This document shows positions 1 to 8,636 of a stretch of 64,000 nucleotides of DNA, one piece after another (position 1 is the first letter of the stretch; each line of letters starts with the position of its first letter). Under the pieces are notes generated by a model, which was not told the origin of the DNA, did not search any database, and saw nothing but the letters and a program-made list of their open reading frames with translations. A program made the translations under genes and the position numbers. The stretch comes from Edaphobacter paludis (GTDB taxonomy: Bacteria > Acidobacteriota > Terriglobia > Terriglobales > Acidobacteriaceae), in assembly GCF_039993895.1 (NCBI RefSeq), contig NZ_CP121194.1, positions 3,224,001-3,288,000 of the forward strand, read 5' to 3'.

Positions 1-2
1 AC

Positions 3-1484
3 TACCTCCGCACCGGCGCAAAGGACGAGTCCATCCGTCAGCAGTACGTCGACCACGTCGCCAGGATGTTGACCCTCGCGGGCAGCACGCCGGAACAGGC
101 GCAAAAAGACGCGGCCTCGATCATGGCGTTCGAGACCGCGCTGGCCAAAGGCTCCATGAGCGTAACCGAGATGCGCGACCCCGAGAAGACCTATCATCTT
201 CAACCCATCGCAACCTTCGAGGCCAGCATTCACGGCATCAACTTCGGCGCGTTCGAAGAAGCCATCGACTCTCCGCGGGTCAGCGAGATCAACAACTCCA
301 CCCCGCAGTTCTTCCCCGTTCTGCTGCAACAGCTTCATTCCAACGATCTGGAAACGCTTAAGGCGTACATGCGCTATCACCTGCTCACCGCAGTCGCCGG
401 ACGGCTCCCCAGCCAATTCGACCAGGAGAACTTCGACTTCTATGGCCGCAAGCTGCGCGGGCAGCCCGAGCAGGCCCCGCGCTGGAAGCGCTGCTCCAGC
501 TCCGTCGATGCCGCCCTTGGCGAGGCTCTCGGCAAGGTCTACGTCCAGCACTACTTCGCCGGCGACAGCAAAGCCCGTACGCTCCAGATGGTTGATGACA
601 TCGAGGCCGCCATGTCCAACGACATCGACCAGATCAGCTGGATGTCCCCCGAAACCAAGACTCGTGCCAAGCAGAAGCTGCACCTCGTAGCCAACAAAAT
701 CGGCTACCCGGAAAAGTGGCGCGACTACAGCAAGCTCGTGGTCAAACCCGACGACGCCCTTGGCAACTCGCTCCGTGCAAACGGATTTGAAAACGACCGC
801 GAACTCAACAAGATCGGCAAGCCTGTCGATCCGCTGGAGTGGCAGATGACGCCTCCCACCGTCAACGCCTACTACGATCCCAGCATGAACAACATCAACT
901 TCCCCGCCGGTATTCTTCAACCTGCCTTCTACGATTCCAAAGAAGACGACGCCGTCAACTACGGCCACATCGGCGCCGTCATCGGCCACGAGCTGACCCA
1001 CGGCTTCGACGACCAGGGCCGCAAGTTCGACGGCAAGGGCAATCTCACCGACTGGTGGACACCAGAGGACGCGAAGAACTTCGAGTCCCGCACCGACTGT
1101 CTCGACAATGAGTACAGCAGCTTCACCGCCGTCGATGATGTGAAGGTAAACGGCAAGCTGACCCTCGGCGAAAACACGGCCGACAATGGCGGCCTGGTGC
1201 TCGCCTACATGGCCTATCTCGAACGCGCGAAGAAGGAGGGCGTCGATCTTCAGGCAAAGAAGGACGGCTACACCTCACCGCAACGCTTCTACATTGCGTA
1301 CGCACAGAACTGGTGCGAGAACTCACGCCCGGAGAACGTCCGCGCGCAAGTCCTCAGCGACCCCCACTCGCCCGACCACTTCCGTGCTAACGGAGCCATC
1401 GTCAACCAGCCCGGCTTCGCTGAAGCCTTCGGCTGCAAAAAAGGCTCGCCCATGGTTCCGGTCAACAGCTGCCGGGTCTGGTAA
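3..1484 (+). CDS. M13 family metallopeptidase, C-terminal part (cut by window edge)
   Basis: This is a zinc endopeptidase of the neprilysin/PepO (M13) family, probably secreted or periplasmic. The frame is open to the left edge, so the N-terminus and signal peptide lie outside; the first residues visible (YLRTGAKDESIRQQYV) align with the middle of the second M13 protein at 18966-21038. The zinc motif HELTH (about 988-1002) and the ENTADNGG motif supplying the third ligand (about 1171-1194) are intact. The C-terminus ends CRVW, the usual family ending and identical to the paralogue. The first in-frame ATG, at 66, is internal and not the real start. No terminator is obvious in the 157 bases that follow. 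Confidence 0.93.
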   Translation, partial: YLRTGAKDESIRQQYVDHVARMLTLAGSTPEQAQKDAASIMAFETALAKGSMSVTEMRDPEKTYHLQPIATFEASIHGINFGAFEEAIDSPRVSEINNSTPQFFPVLLQQLHSNDLETLKAYMRYHLLTAVAGRLPSQFDQENFDFYGRKLRGQPEQAPRWKRCSSSVDAALGEALGKVYVQHYFAGDSKARTLQMVDDIEAAMSNDIDQISWMSPETKTRAKQKLHLVANKIGYPEKWRDYSKLVVKPDDALGNSLRANGFENDRELNKIGKPVDPLEWQMTPPTVNAYYDPSMNNINFPAGILQPAFYDSKEDDAVNYGHIGAVIGHELTHGFDDQGRKFDGKGNLTDWWTPEDAKNFESRTDCLDNEYSSFTAVDDVKVNGKLTLGENTADNGGLVLAYMAYLERAKKEGVDLQAKKDGYTSPQRFYIAYAQNWCENSRPENVRAQVLSDPHSPDHFRANGAIVNQPGFAEAFGCKKGSPMVPVNSCRVW

Positions 1485-1641
1485 CCGGTCCACTCTCACA
1501 CGAGTAAGAACCAATTCTCTTTGTACGCGATCCAGACCCGCATGGAGGCTGACTCATGTGTAGTACGGAATCAGCTTCACCGTCGAAGGTTCAGAGCGAT
1601 TCCCAACGCCTTAACCAGCACCCGCGGCTGCCAATCCAGCG

Positions 1642-4350
1642 CTATTCCGCTGGATCGTAGTTCAGGTTCTGCCCGAGCCATCGCTCGACCTCTGCCACGC
1701 TCATTCCCTTGCGTTCGCTATAGTCGGCGACCTGATCGCGGTCGATCTTGCCGAGCGAGAAATAGCGTGATTCCGGGTGGGCGAAATAGAGCCCGCTCAC
1801 GCTCGAACCAGGCCACATCGCAAACGACTCCGTAATCAGCATTCCCGTGTTCGCCTGCACGTCGAGCAATTTCCAGATCGTGCCCTTCTCCGTATGGTCT
1901 GGACACGCCGGATAACCCGGAGCTGGCCTGATACCGCGATACTTCTCGTGAATGAAGTCCTCATTACTCAGGCCTTCGGTAAGGCCATAGCCCCACTCGT
2001 CACGCACCCGCTTGTGCAGGCATTCGGCGAAAGCTTCAGCGAGGCGGTCGCCGACGGCCTCCGCCATGATTGCGTTGTAATCGTCGTTATCGGCCCTGAA
2101 CTGGTCGCACAGCTCCTTCAGTCCAATCCCGCTGGTCACCGCAAAAGCACCGATGGTATCAGGCAGCCCCGTCTCCTTCGGCGCAACAAAGTCTCCGAGC
2201 GATCGGCACGGCTCGCTGCCTTCCCTGTTCGCCTGCTGCCGAAGAAAGTGGAATCTCTCCAGCACCTCCGAGCGTGTATCGTCCGTGTACAGTTCGATAT
2301 CATCGCCCACCGCACTTGCGGGAAAGAAGCCGTATACGCCACGCGCTGTGATCAGGCTCCCTTCAATCATGTGGTCCAGCATGAGGTTGGCGTCCTTAAA
2401 TATCTGGCGCGCCTGCTCACCTTGCGCCTCATGCTCAAGAATGCGGGGGTAAACGCCCTTCAACCCCCAGGTGTGGAAGAGCGGCGACCAGTCGATGAAC
2501 TCGCGGAGCGTTGCCAAAGGAAAGTTGTCCAGCACGCGCACGCCGGTAAACGCAGGCACGGGCAGGTCCTCGGCACGCCACTCGATCGGAGTCCGCCGTG
2601 CGCGAGCGGTCTCAAGGGAGACGACCTTCTGCTTCGGCGCGGAGTGGGCCTTACGCAGCGCCTCGTATTCAGCTCGATGCTTCGCCACAAACTCGGGCTT
2701 CGATTCGTCGCTGAGAAGGCTAGTCGTCACAGGCACGGCACGGCTGGCATCGAGCACATGCACCACCGGCTCACTATAGTGCGGCGCAATCTTGACTGCC
2801 GTGTGTGTCCGGGTCGTGGTCGCCCCGCCGATGAGAAGCGGCAACTTGAATCCCTGACGCTCCATCTCCTTAGCCACATGCACCATCTCGTCGAGCGACG
2901 GCGTAATCAGGCCGCTGAGGCCGATCATGTCCGCCTTCTCCGCCCTGGCGCGTTCGAGGATCTTTTCGCACGGGACCATCACTCCCATGTCGATGACCTC
3001 GTAGTTATTGCAGGCGAGAACAACACCGACGATGTTCTTGCCAATGTCGTGCACATCGCCTTTTACGGTAGCGAGCACGATCTTTCCCTGCGCCTTGACC
3101 TCCTGGCCAGCCGCGACCATCGCCGCCTTCTCCGCCTCCATGAACGGCGTCAAATGGGCCACCGCCTTCTTCATCACCCGCGCGGACTTCACCACCTGAG
3201 GCAGGAACATCTTTCCGGCTCCGAACAGATCGCCGACCACGCCCATGCCGTCCATCAGCGGGCCTTCGATTACCAGCAGAGGTCGCCCCAGCTTGACGCG
3301 GGCCTCCTCCGCATCGATCTCGATGTATGTGTCTATTCCCTTGACCAATGCATGAGAGAGGCGCTCTTCGACCGTGCCGTTGCGCCACTCCTCCGCCTTC
3401 TTTTCGCTCACGGCTGCGCCAATGTGTTTCAGCGTTTCGCCGAAGTCCACCAGACGTTCGGTCGCGTCGGGACGGCGGTTCAGCAGCACGTCTTCGACCA
3501 GCACCTTCAACTCGGGCTCGATCTCCTCGTACACCTCGAGCATCCCGGCATTGACGATGCCCATGTCCATGCCCGCCGCAATCGCGTGGTACAAAAAGGC
3601 GGAGTGCATGGCCTCGCGGACCTTGTTATTGCCGCGAAAGCTGAACGAGATGTTGGAGACGCCGCCGCTTACCTTCGCGTGCGGCAGATTTGCCTTGATC
3701 CAGCGCGTGGCGTTGATGAAGTCGAGCGCGTAGTTGTTGTGCTCCTCCATGCCGGTGGCGACAGTAAGGATGTTCGGATCGAAGATGATGTCTTCGGGCG
3801 GAAAACCGACCTCATCGACCAATATCCGGTAGGCACGCTCACAGATGCGAATCTTGTCTTCGTAGGTCGCAGCCTGTCCTTGCTCGTCGAAGGCCATCAC
3901 AACTGCCGCCGCGCCGTATTTCAGCACCGTGGCCGCGTTCTGACGAAACTTCTCCTCGCCTTCTTTCAGCGAGATCGAATTCACAATGCCTTTGCCCTGC
4001 AGGCACTTCAGCCCGGCTTCGATGACCTCCCACTTCGAGGAGTCCACCATGAAGGGCACCTTGGCAACCTCAGGCTCGCTCGCCAGCAATTGCAGGTAGC
4101 GTGTCATCGCCGCAACGCCGTCGATCATGCCCTCGTCCATGCAGATGTCGAGGACGTTCGCGCCATTCTCGACTTGCTGCCGGGCCACGCTTACGGCTTC
4201 CTCGTATTTGCCAGCCTTAATGAGCTTGGCGAACTTGGGCGAACCGGCCACATTGGTTCGCTCGCCGAGCATGATGTAGACACCTTGCTGCTGCGTAAAT
4301 GGCTGCGATCCCGATAGACGGAGCGGCTTTATCTCTGCGACTTCGCTCAC
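1642..4350 (-). CDS. metH: Methionine synthase, pterin/cobalamin/AdoMet-activation part (split MetH)
   Basis: Cytosolic cobalamin-dependent methionine synthase lacking the homocysteine domain. The 902 residues hold, in order, a methyltetrahydrofolate (pterin-binding) domain (about 25-290), a cobalamin cap and binding domain with the base-off motif DVHDIG (His434 would ligate cobalt), and a C-terminal AdoMet-dependent reactivation domain (about 570-900). It begins on an ATGA overlap with the upstream gene that carries the missing homocysteine domain (4347-5447); together they total 1268 residues, close to single-chain E. coli MetH (about 1227). The split falls exactly at a domain boundary. Family knowledge gives the reaction; that the two chains form one enzyme is inferred from the coupling. 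Confidence 0.95.
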   Translation of the reverse strand: MSEVAEIKPLRLSGSQPFTQQQGVYIMLGERTNVAGSPKFAKLIKAGKYEEAVSVARQQVENGANVLDICMDEGMIDGVAAMTRYLQLLASEPEVAKVPFMVDSSKWEVIEAGLKCLQGKGIVNSISLKEGEEKFRQNAATVLKYGAAAVVMAFDEQGQAATYEDKIRICERAYRILVDEVGFPPEDIIFDPNILTVATGMEEHNNYALDFINATRWIKANLPHAKVSGGVSNISFSFRGNNKVREAMHSAFLYHAIAAGMDMGIVNAGMLEVYEEIEPELKVLVEDVLLNRRPDATERLVDFGETLKHIGAAVSEKKAEEWRNGTVEERLSHALVKGIDTYIEIDAEEARVKLGRPLLVIEGPLMDGMGVVGDLFGAGKMFLPQVVKSARVMKKAVAHLTPFMEAEKAAMVAAGQEVKAQGKIVLATVKGDVHDIGKNIVGVVLACNNYEVIDMGVMVPCEKILERARAEKADMIGLSGLITPSLDEMVHVAKEMERQGFKLPLLIGGATTTRTHTAVKIAPHYSEPVVHVLDASRAVPVTTSLLSDESKPEFVAKHRAEYEALRKAHSAPKQKVVSLETARARRTPIEWRAEDLPVPAFTGVRVLDNFPLATLREFIDWSPLFHTWGLKGVYPRILEHEAQGEQARQIFKDANLMLDHMIEGSLITARGVYGFFPASAVGDDIELYTDDTRSEVLERFHFLRQQANREGSEPCRSLGDFVAPKETGLPDTIGAFAVTSGIGLKELCDQFRADNDDYNAIMAEAVGDRLAEAFAECLHKRVRDEWGYGLTEGLSNEDFIHEKYRGIRPAPGYPACPDHTEKGTIWKLLDVQANTGMLITESFAMWPGSSVSGLYFAHPESRYFSLGKIDRDQVADYSERKGMSVAEVERWLGQNLNYDPAE

Positions 4351-5447
4351 GCTGCTACCTCGATCTGGCCGAGTCTTCGCGGTGCCTTGCCCTCGAGCGC
4401 CCTGGCGATGGCCGCGATGTGCTCGGGCGTGTTGCCGCAGCAGCCGCCAGCGATATTGATCAGCCCTCCTCGCGCGAAGTCTCCCAGATAACGCGCCATG
4501 TCATCGGGACCGAGATCGAACCCGGTCTCTGAGAGCGGATTCGGCAGACCGGCGTTCGGGTAGCATGAGATCGCCACGTTCGCCTTCTCCGAAAGCTCCT
4601 CCAGAAATGGATACATCAGGTCGGGGCCGAGCGAGCAGTTGAGCCCGACTGACAGAGGCTTCACATGCTTCACCGCGTTCCAGAACGCCTCAGTAGTCTG
4701 CGCTGAGATCAGCGTCTCGCCGCCTCGTCCAACCGCTGCCGAGATCATCACCGGCAGTTCCTTCTTATCCTGATCGAAGACCTCGCGAATGGCGACAAGC
4801 GCTGCCTTGGCGTTCAGCGAGTCGAAGATGGTCTCGACCAGCAGCAGGTCCGAACCGCCCGCGATAAGCGCGCGCACCTGTTGCGTGTAAGCGGCCTTGA
4901 CCTGATCGAAGGTGACGACTCGGAAGCCTGCATCGTCGGCATCGGGCGAGTTCGAGAGAGATACGGTCATTGGACCAATCGCTCCCGCGACGAATCGCTG
5001 ACGTCCGGTTTCGCTTCCTACACGATCGGCCCATTCGCGACATTGCCGCGCCGATTGCTCATTAATCTCCCAGGCGAGATCATTGAGGGAAGCATCTTCG
5101 ATGATCTTCTGGTAGAACTCGGGATCTTTGCGGCCGCCGTGTTCGCGCGGATCGTCCACGAAGAACTCGCTTTGGGTGATGCTGGTCGCGCCGAAGGTGT
5201 TGGTCTCGATGATGTCCGCGCCAGCTTCGAGAAAGCGGCGATGAATGTCGCAGATCATCTTCGGCTGCGTAAGCGAGAAGAGGTCGCCGTTGTTCAGCAG
5301 GTCCTTGGCCGAGTTTTCGAAACGTTCCGCGCGGATGTCGGCCTCGGTCATGCCGTAGGTGCGGATCGTCGTGCCCATCGCTCCATCGATGATGGCGATT
5401 CGGCTTGCGAGGATCTTTTCAAGAGGATGTTGAGAGGTTGTAATCAT
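4347..5447 (-). CDS. metH: Homocysteine S-methyltransferase domain protein (N-terminal half of split MetH)
   Basis: This 366-residue protein is the zinc-dependent homocysteine-binding barrel of methionine synthase. The N-terminus ([15 protein letters not shown]) is the usual family start, and the zinc cysteines are visible: one in LNCSLGPD and a pair in [11 protein letters not shown] (Cys336, Cys337). It is the first gene of a two-gene operon and overlaps the next metH gene by 4 bases (ATGA), indicating translational coupling and presumably a 1:1 product ratio. A good promoter and a short leader lie directly upstream (5448-5544). A stand-alone betaine or S-methylmethionine homocysteine methyltransferase is less likely given the neighbour. 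Confidence 0.93.
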   Translation of the reverse strand: MITTSQHPLEKILASRIAIIDGAMGTTIRTYGMTEADIRAERFENSAKDLLNNGDLFSLTQPKMICDIHRRFLEAGADIIETNTFGATSITQSEFFVDDPREHGGRKDPEFYQKIIEDASLNDLAWEINEQSARQCREWADRVGSETGRQRFVAGAIGPMTVSLSNSPDADDAGFRVVTFDQVKAAYTQQVRALIAGGSDLLLVETIFDSLNAKAALVAIREVFDQDKKELPVMISAAVGRGGETLISAQTTEAFWNAVKHVKPLSVGLNCSLGPDLMYPFLEELSEKANVAISCYPNAGLPNPLSETGFDLGPDDMARYLGDFARGGLINIAGGCCGNTPEHIAAIARALEGKAPRRLGQIEVAA

Positions 5448-5508
5448 TTCTCCCTAAAGGTTTTCACCGTGGCAGTGGCCTGCATCGCTCTTAGTTTTAG
5501 CGGGGCTA
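5448..5508 (-). promoter_or_regulatory. Short structured 5' leader of metH
   Basis: The predicted leader can form two small hairpins: CGCT/AGCG (5499-5502 with 5486-5489) and GCAG/CTGC (5480-5483 with 5472-5475). The loop of the first contains CTAAG, and CTAAA spans its 5' arm. Either could pair with TTTAG immediately before the ribosome binding site GGGAG. The layout resembles small translation-controlling riboswitches, but I could not match it to a known SAM, SAH, THF or cobalamin class. Confidence 0.3.
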
Positions 5509-5514
5509 TATTTC

Positions 5515-5544
5515 ATTATAGCGACCGGGGATAGACGCCGTCAG
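5515..5544 (-). promoter_or_regulatory. Predicted sigma70-type promoter of the split metH operon
   Basis: Read on the minus strand, CTGACG (5539-5544) and TATAAT (5515-5520) are separated by 18 bases. The -10 is a perfect consensus. Transcription would start near 5508 and give a leader of about 60 bases before the ATG at 5447. Predicted by eye only. Confidence 0.55.
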
Positions 5545-5745
5545 GGGAGGCCCCCTCCCCCCTTAAAGTACCCAAAGTCTTCAAAAGAGATGCTTTAGGG
5601 TTGGACTTCGATCCAAAGTATTGATTTTTTAGATACTTTGGTCCGCAAAGTCTTCACTCTTCAGTACTTAGGTCCGATTAAAGGGAATCGCTACACCAGC
5701 GGGTTGCCGTGCAGCCATCCTTCGATCTCTTGCTTAATTGTAGCA
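5544..5745. repeat. Degenerate copy (C) of a dispersed ~130-bp intergenic element
   Basis: This fills the gene-free stretch between metH and the SnoaL-like gene. It begins with a perfect hairpin GGGGAGG-CCC-CCTCCCC (5544-5560). The stretch AAAGTCTTCAAAAGAGATG follows from about 5574 and matches AAAGTATTCAAAAGAAATG beside the gene at 24724. It contains an inverted repeat CCAAAGTAT/ATACTTTGG (5611-5639) and ends with TTGCTTAATTGTAGCAA near 5733-5749, also found near 62570. No coding potential is evident. Confidence 0.55.
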
Positions 5746-5790
5746 ATCGAGTCAATAGGGGGTGCCTTGAGTCCGGCTGGTAGCCGGTCC

Positions 5791-6204
5791 TTATTTGTTC
5801 TGAAGCTGGAGGGTCATTTTGGTGAGGTCCATGAAGTTCCAGCCCTCGGTCAATTTGCCGTCGCGGCAGTTGATGAAGGAGGAGCCGGAGAAGTTGGCCT
5901 TTTTGCCGGTGGCGGGAAAGCCGAGGCCGTCGCCGTTGTGGATCATCGTGCAGGTCCATCGGATGGCGACGCGGTCTCCCTCGGAGAGGAGATCGTCGAT
6001 GTCGATGTGGATATCTCCGAAGGCCTTGTGGAACTGACGGTGGATGGTTTTGAAGCCTTCCGGGCCGATGAGGACAGATTCGGGTTCGGGAAAACCGTAG
6101 GCTTTGCCCTGCGGATGGAAGAGTTCGTCGATGGTCGATTCGCTGCCTTGATTCCAGACTTCTTCAAACCAGCGTCTTGCGAGGGCCTTGTTTTGCTCTG
6201 ACAT
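5791..6204 (-). CDS. SnoaL-like / ester cyclase family protein
   Basis: A 137-residue protein with the NTF2-like alpha+beta cone fold typical of SnoaL-like polyketide cyclases and related ester cyclases. The N-terminal helix pattern (NKALARRWFEEVWNQG) and the core (DIDDLLSEGDRVAIRWTCTM, FINCRDGKLTEGWNFMD) are characteristic. Many members act outside polyketide synthesis, and no biosynthetic neighbours are present, so the substrate is unknown. The gene stands alone between two repeat-rich intergenic regions and starts with ATG at 6204. It is likely soluble and cytosolic; no signal peptide is seen. Confidence 0.85.
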   Translation of the reverse strand: MSEQNKALARRWFEEVWNQGSESTIDELFHPQGKAYGFPEPESVLIGPEGFKTIHRQFHKAFGDIHIDIDDLLSEGDRVAIRWTCTMIHNGDGLGFPATGKKANFSGSSFINCRDGKLTEGWNFMDLTKMTLQLQNK

Positions 6205-6300
6205 AGTGACACCTCATGCGGGAAAGATTAGCACGCGACGCAGGAGGTGGTATTGACGCAGTTGGGCTTCGGCCTTGTCTTGTTTCTTGTCCTGCTTAAG

Positions 6301-6354
6301 GGCACGGCTTTAGCCGTGCCAGAGCTGTTTCAGGATTCATGGGGCTTTAGCCCC
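6301..6354. repeat. REP palindrome pair (3' side of RAYT gene)
   Basis: Two palindromes: GGCACGGCTTTAGCCGTGCC (6301-6320) and GGGGCTTTAGCCCC (6341-6354). The same two motifs, as close variants, recur as pairs at 6888-6939, 7446-7498, 24063-24116 and 30360-30414, which is the arrangement called REPIN. The second palindrome encodes part of the C-terminus of the overlapping transposase. Confidence 0.85.
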
Positions 6355-6818
6355 TGAGGTACGGTTCCGGCTTCTTCAACGGCGGAGTAGGCGTCGAGTC
6401 GCAGCGCCGAATGAGCGGAGGAAAAACGATACGCCTCGGGCTGTTCGCAGAGACGCGCAGTGACTGGGTTCTGATGAATGTAACGATGGCGGATGCTGTA
6501 GTCTTCTGCGTCGCGGATGCGGTGGTCGGTGAAGCCTCGTTGCCAGACGGGGAGTTTGGAGGCGAGGCGGTGGGAGAAGCCTCCCTTGATGAGTCCGACG
6601 GCTCGTTCGAGAGTCTCCTGCGGAGTGAGAAGCAGGTGGAGGTGGTCGGGCATAACGACGAAGGCGTGTAGTTTGTAGTGTCCTTCGGCCCGGTAGTGCT
6701 GGAGGGTTTCGACGAGAAGTTCGGCGTTGCGTTCGACCTGGAAGAGGCGGCGGCGGTTGTAGGTTCCGCTGGTGACGAAGAAGGTGCCGGGGCGTGATGC
6801 TCTGCTGGGAATCGCCAT
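6330..6818 (-). CDS. REP-associated tyrosine transposase (RAYT, IS200/Y1 type)
   Basis: A 162-residue single-domain Y1 HUH transposase. The HUH pair is His59 and His61 in PDHLHLLLTP, and the distal motif YIHQNPVTARL carries the candidate tyrosine and the family signature HxNP. Such domesticated transposases nick single-stranded REP palindromes and are thought to spread them. Here REP pairs flank the gene on both sides, and the last residues (VPQGLKPHES) are encoded by the adjoining palindrome. No terminal inverted repeats or accessory TnpB gene are present, so it is not a complete insertion sequence. Copies of its presumed target palindromes occur throughout the window. Confidence 0.9.
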   Translation of the reverse strand: MAIPSRASRPGTFFVTSGTYNRRRLFQVERNAELLVETLQHYRAEGHYKLHAFVVMPDHLHLLLTPQETLERAVGLIKGGFSHRLASKLPVWQRGFTDHRIRDAEDYSIRHRYIHQNPVTARLCEQPEAYRFSSAHSALRLDAYSAVEEAGTVPQGLKPHES

Positions 6819-6851
6819 ACGGCGATTGTAACGGTGCGTACTTCGGGGGCT
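6785..6851. repeat. Direct repeat unit 1 (RAYT 5' end)
   Basis: These 67 bases, covering the first codons of the RAYT gene and its upstream flank, are repeated with only a few differences at 6973-7038 in the same orientation. The second copy lies beyond the REP pair 6888-6939. Confidence 0.85.
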
Positions 6852-6887
6852 CTACAGGCTTCAGAAGAACAAAGGGTTCTGCTTAAG

Positions 6888-6939
6888 GACACGGCTTCAG
6901 CCGTGTCGTAAGGGATCGCTTATAAGGGGCTTTAGCCCC
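6888..6939. repeat. REP palindrome pair (5' side of RAYT gene)
   Basis: Palindromes GACACGGCTTCAGCCGTGTC (6888-6907) and GGGGCTTTAGCCCC (6926-6939), in the same order and spacing style as the pair at 6301-6354. They sit between the two copies of the RAYT 5' end. Confidence 0.85.
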
Positions 6940-6972
6940 TGAGGGCAATCTTCGCTGAGTCAAAGGCGTTCT

Positions 6973-7038
6973 TGCCGGAGCGGGATGCTCTGCTGGGAAT
7001 CGCCATACGGGAATTGTAGCGGGCGTACTTCGGGGGCT
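6973..7038. repeat. Direct repeat unit 2, orphan copy of the RAYT 5' end
   Basis: Near-copy of 6785-6851. On the minus strand it still reads MAIPSRASR, then runs into unrelated sequence and a REP palindrome. It is a gene-end remnant, not a functional gene. Confidence 0.85.
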
Positions 7039-7083
7039 TCGTTCGCATGGATACGTCTGACGTTGTCTGGTTTAGGTTTCCAG

Positions 7084-7428
7084 TTAGAACTGCGGACGCC
7101 AGAAGATGGGAGCTGGATGATTCTTTGGCAGGAGATGCACTCTTAGCCGCTTCGGATTCGCCAGCTTGTAGACGAAATCTTTAGGGCCACGCTTTCGGCA
7201 ATCAGCGATTTCAACGCTGCCGACTATCTTGCCTTTTGGCAGTTCGTCCGCAGATTTATTCATTCCACGCCAATGTTTATTTTCCAAACGAGGCTTGAGA
7301 GACGCATACAGGTAGACACGTTCGCGGATGTTTGTTGGGACAGAACGGTACTCGTAACGTTTGGTGCCGCGGAGAATTTGTTCGACAAACGGCTGCTTGA
7401 TGCTAATTGCTCGGGTTATAGTTGCCAT
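7084..7428 (-). CDS. ASCH domain protein
   Basis: A 114-residue protein that is essentially one ASCH (PUA-like) domain. The N-terminal ISIKQPFVEQILRGTKRYEYR is the usual ASCH opening (SIKQP..E.I..G.K..E.R), and KGKIVGSVEIADCR is the expected beta hairpin. ASCH domains bind RNA or modified nucleotides; some members hydrolyse N4-acetylcytidine, but no specific activity can be assigned here. It lies alone between REP-bearing intergenic regions on both sides, so horizontal acquisition is possible. The ATG at 7428 matches the family start. Confidence 0.8.
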   Translation of the reverse strand: MATITRAISIKQPFVEQILRGTKRYEYRSVPTNIRERVYLYASLKPRLENKHWRGMNKSADELPKGKIVGSVEIADCRKRGPKDFVYKLANPKRLRVHLLPKNHPAPIFWRPQF

Positions 7429-7445
7429 CGAAAAAGCGTACCTCA

Positions 7446-7498
7446 GGGGCTAAAGCCCCTTGACTGGGGGAGGGTGGTGGCACGGCTGAAGCCGTGCC
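7446..7498. repeat. REP palindrome pair
   Basis: GGGGCTAAAGCCCC (7446-7459) and GGCACGGCTGAAGCCGTGCC (7479-7498), in inverted order relative to the pairs around the RAYT gene. Confidence 0.85.
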
Positions 7499-7644
7499 CT
7501 TAAGCAAGGCGGTTTCTGAAGCGGCATGGATAGAGAGTTAGCACTCTGATCGATCAAACTATACAGTGAATGAATATTTACATCCCCCACCCTTCGCAAA
7601 AGCGCGAAGGCTGGGGACCCGATGTATGGGCCACCCGCCCAATG

Positions 7645-8622
7645 TCAGAATTCAAAGAACCTCTCGTTAAGGTCAAAGGCCGCGCCTTTGAAAACATCTC
7701 GATGAAATTTGTAAATACCTCCGTAAGTTTGCACTTTTTCGTCAATCCACTGAGAGTGATTCCGACCATAAATACGGCTAGACATAGTTACGATCTGCGC
7801 CGCATTAAGTTCTCGAACTAGGTTTTCATCGGCAAATTCGCCGTTTGCCGCATTGTGGGAGATCCTAACAACACGATGATGAGAGATTGGCAGAAACCAC
7901 TGCGCCATTGGCTTGTTAATACCTTCTCCATAGCTCACTTTTCCAAAGCGATCTTTAGCAATCGACACTATCGGAGTATCCGAGATAACAAAACTCTCAG
8001 AGACGTTGGAGCGAATGGTTGACCACTTCAGATCAATCAGTTTTAACGCCAGCGAGCAGGTCGCCCGGTCAATGTCGTTTACATATTGGGATCGAAAGGC
8101 ACTTTCGGTCGATAATTGTTCAGCGCTTCGCAGGAGAGCAGCTTGTACCTCGGCCAATGCTACCGGTCTACGGGCAATCGCACTGATTTTTGCTGTATAT
8201 CCGCGAAGCTTCCCAGGATCTGTGGCAATTGAAACGTATTCAGAGAGCATTTCGCCCATCAAATCCTCACCGCCATTGCGTCGTGCGAGTGTTCGATGGA
8301 AAATGTGCGACACATAACGAGCAGCAATCTCTCGGATTTCTTTGCTGTCGAAGATGTGAAGATTGGCGTCTATTGCAGGCAAGATTCTATTGAAAGGTAC
8401 TTCATATTCAATATTGAATCTTTCGTCAATTTCTTGTTCAGTCTCGCCACTGCTTGCTCCAGCGAAGTAGCCACGCTTAACACATTCACCGTCCAAATTC
8501 TTTGATGCTCTGGGAGCACGGCCTTTCTCGTACACCCAGAGGGCGCGCCCTATCCTTGAGCTTCTGTCCTTGAAAGTGAAGCGCTCAAGGAGGTGTCGTG
8601 TAGGTGCATGATGTGATCGAAT
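7645..8622 (-). CDS. DUF4238 family protein, apparent ATT start
   Basis: A protein of unknown function of the DUF4238 type. The longest conventional frame starts at a GTG at 8535. However, the in-frame sequence upstream encodes RSHHAPTRHLLERFT and then RALWVYEKG, which fits the usual family N-terminus (an HYVP-like motif, then LWVYDK). No ATG, GTG or TTG exists between that motif and the upstream stop. An ATT at 8620-8622 sits five bases after AGAGGGG, giving 325 residues. Either ATT is used or the start was lost. The gene follows nrdJ by only 14 bases. DUF4238 proteins occur sporadically and are often found in accessory DNA. Confidence 0.72.
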   Translation of the reverse strand: MRSHHAPTRHLLERFTFKDRSSRIGRALWVYEKGRAPRASKNLDGECVKRGYFAGASSGETEQEIDERFNIEYEVPFNRILPAIDANLHIFDSKEIREIAARYVSHIFHRTLARRNGGEDLMGEMLSEYVSIATDPGKLRGYTAKISAIARRPVALAEVQAALLRSAEQLSTESAFRSQYVNDIDRATCSLALKLIDLKWSTIRSNVSESFVISDTPIVSIAKDRFGKVSYGEGINKPMAQWFLPISHHRVVRISHNAANGEFADENLVRELNAAQIVTMSSRIYGRNHSQWIDEKVQTYGGIYKFHRDVFKGAAFDLNERFFEF

Positions 8623-8636
8623 ACTAGCCCCTCTAG

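Noticed and set aside
1777..4317. An 846-residue open frame on the plus strand opposite metH
   Set aside because: It is antisense to a clearly conserved gene, begins and ends with it, is rich in Arg/His as expected of a shadow frame, and shows no recognisable domain.
5448..5508. GCCACTG and GGTGAAAACC in the metH leader, which look like cobalamin riboswitch pieces
   Set aside because: The order and spacing are wrong and the B12 box and CCCGCAACTGT core are missing. Reported only as an unclassified structured leader.
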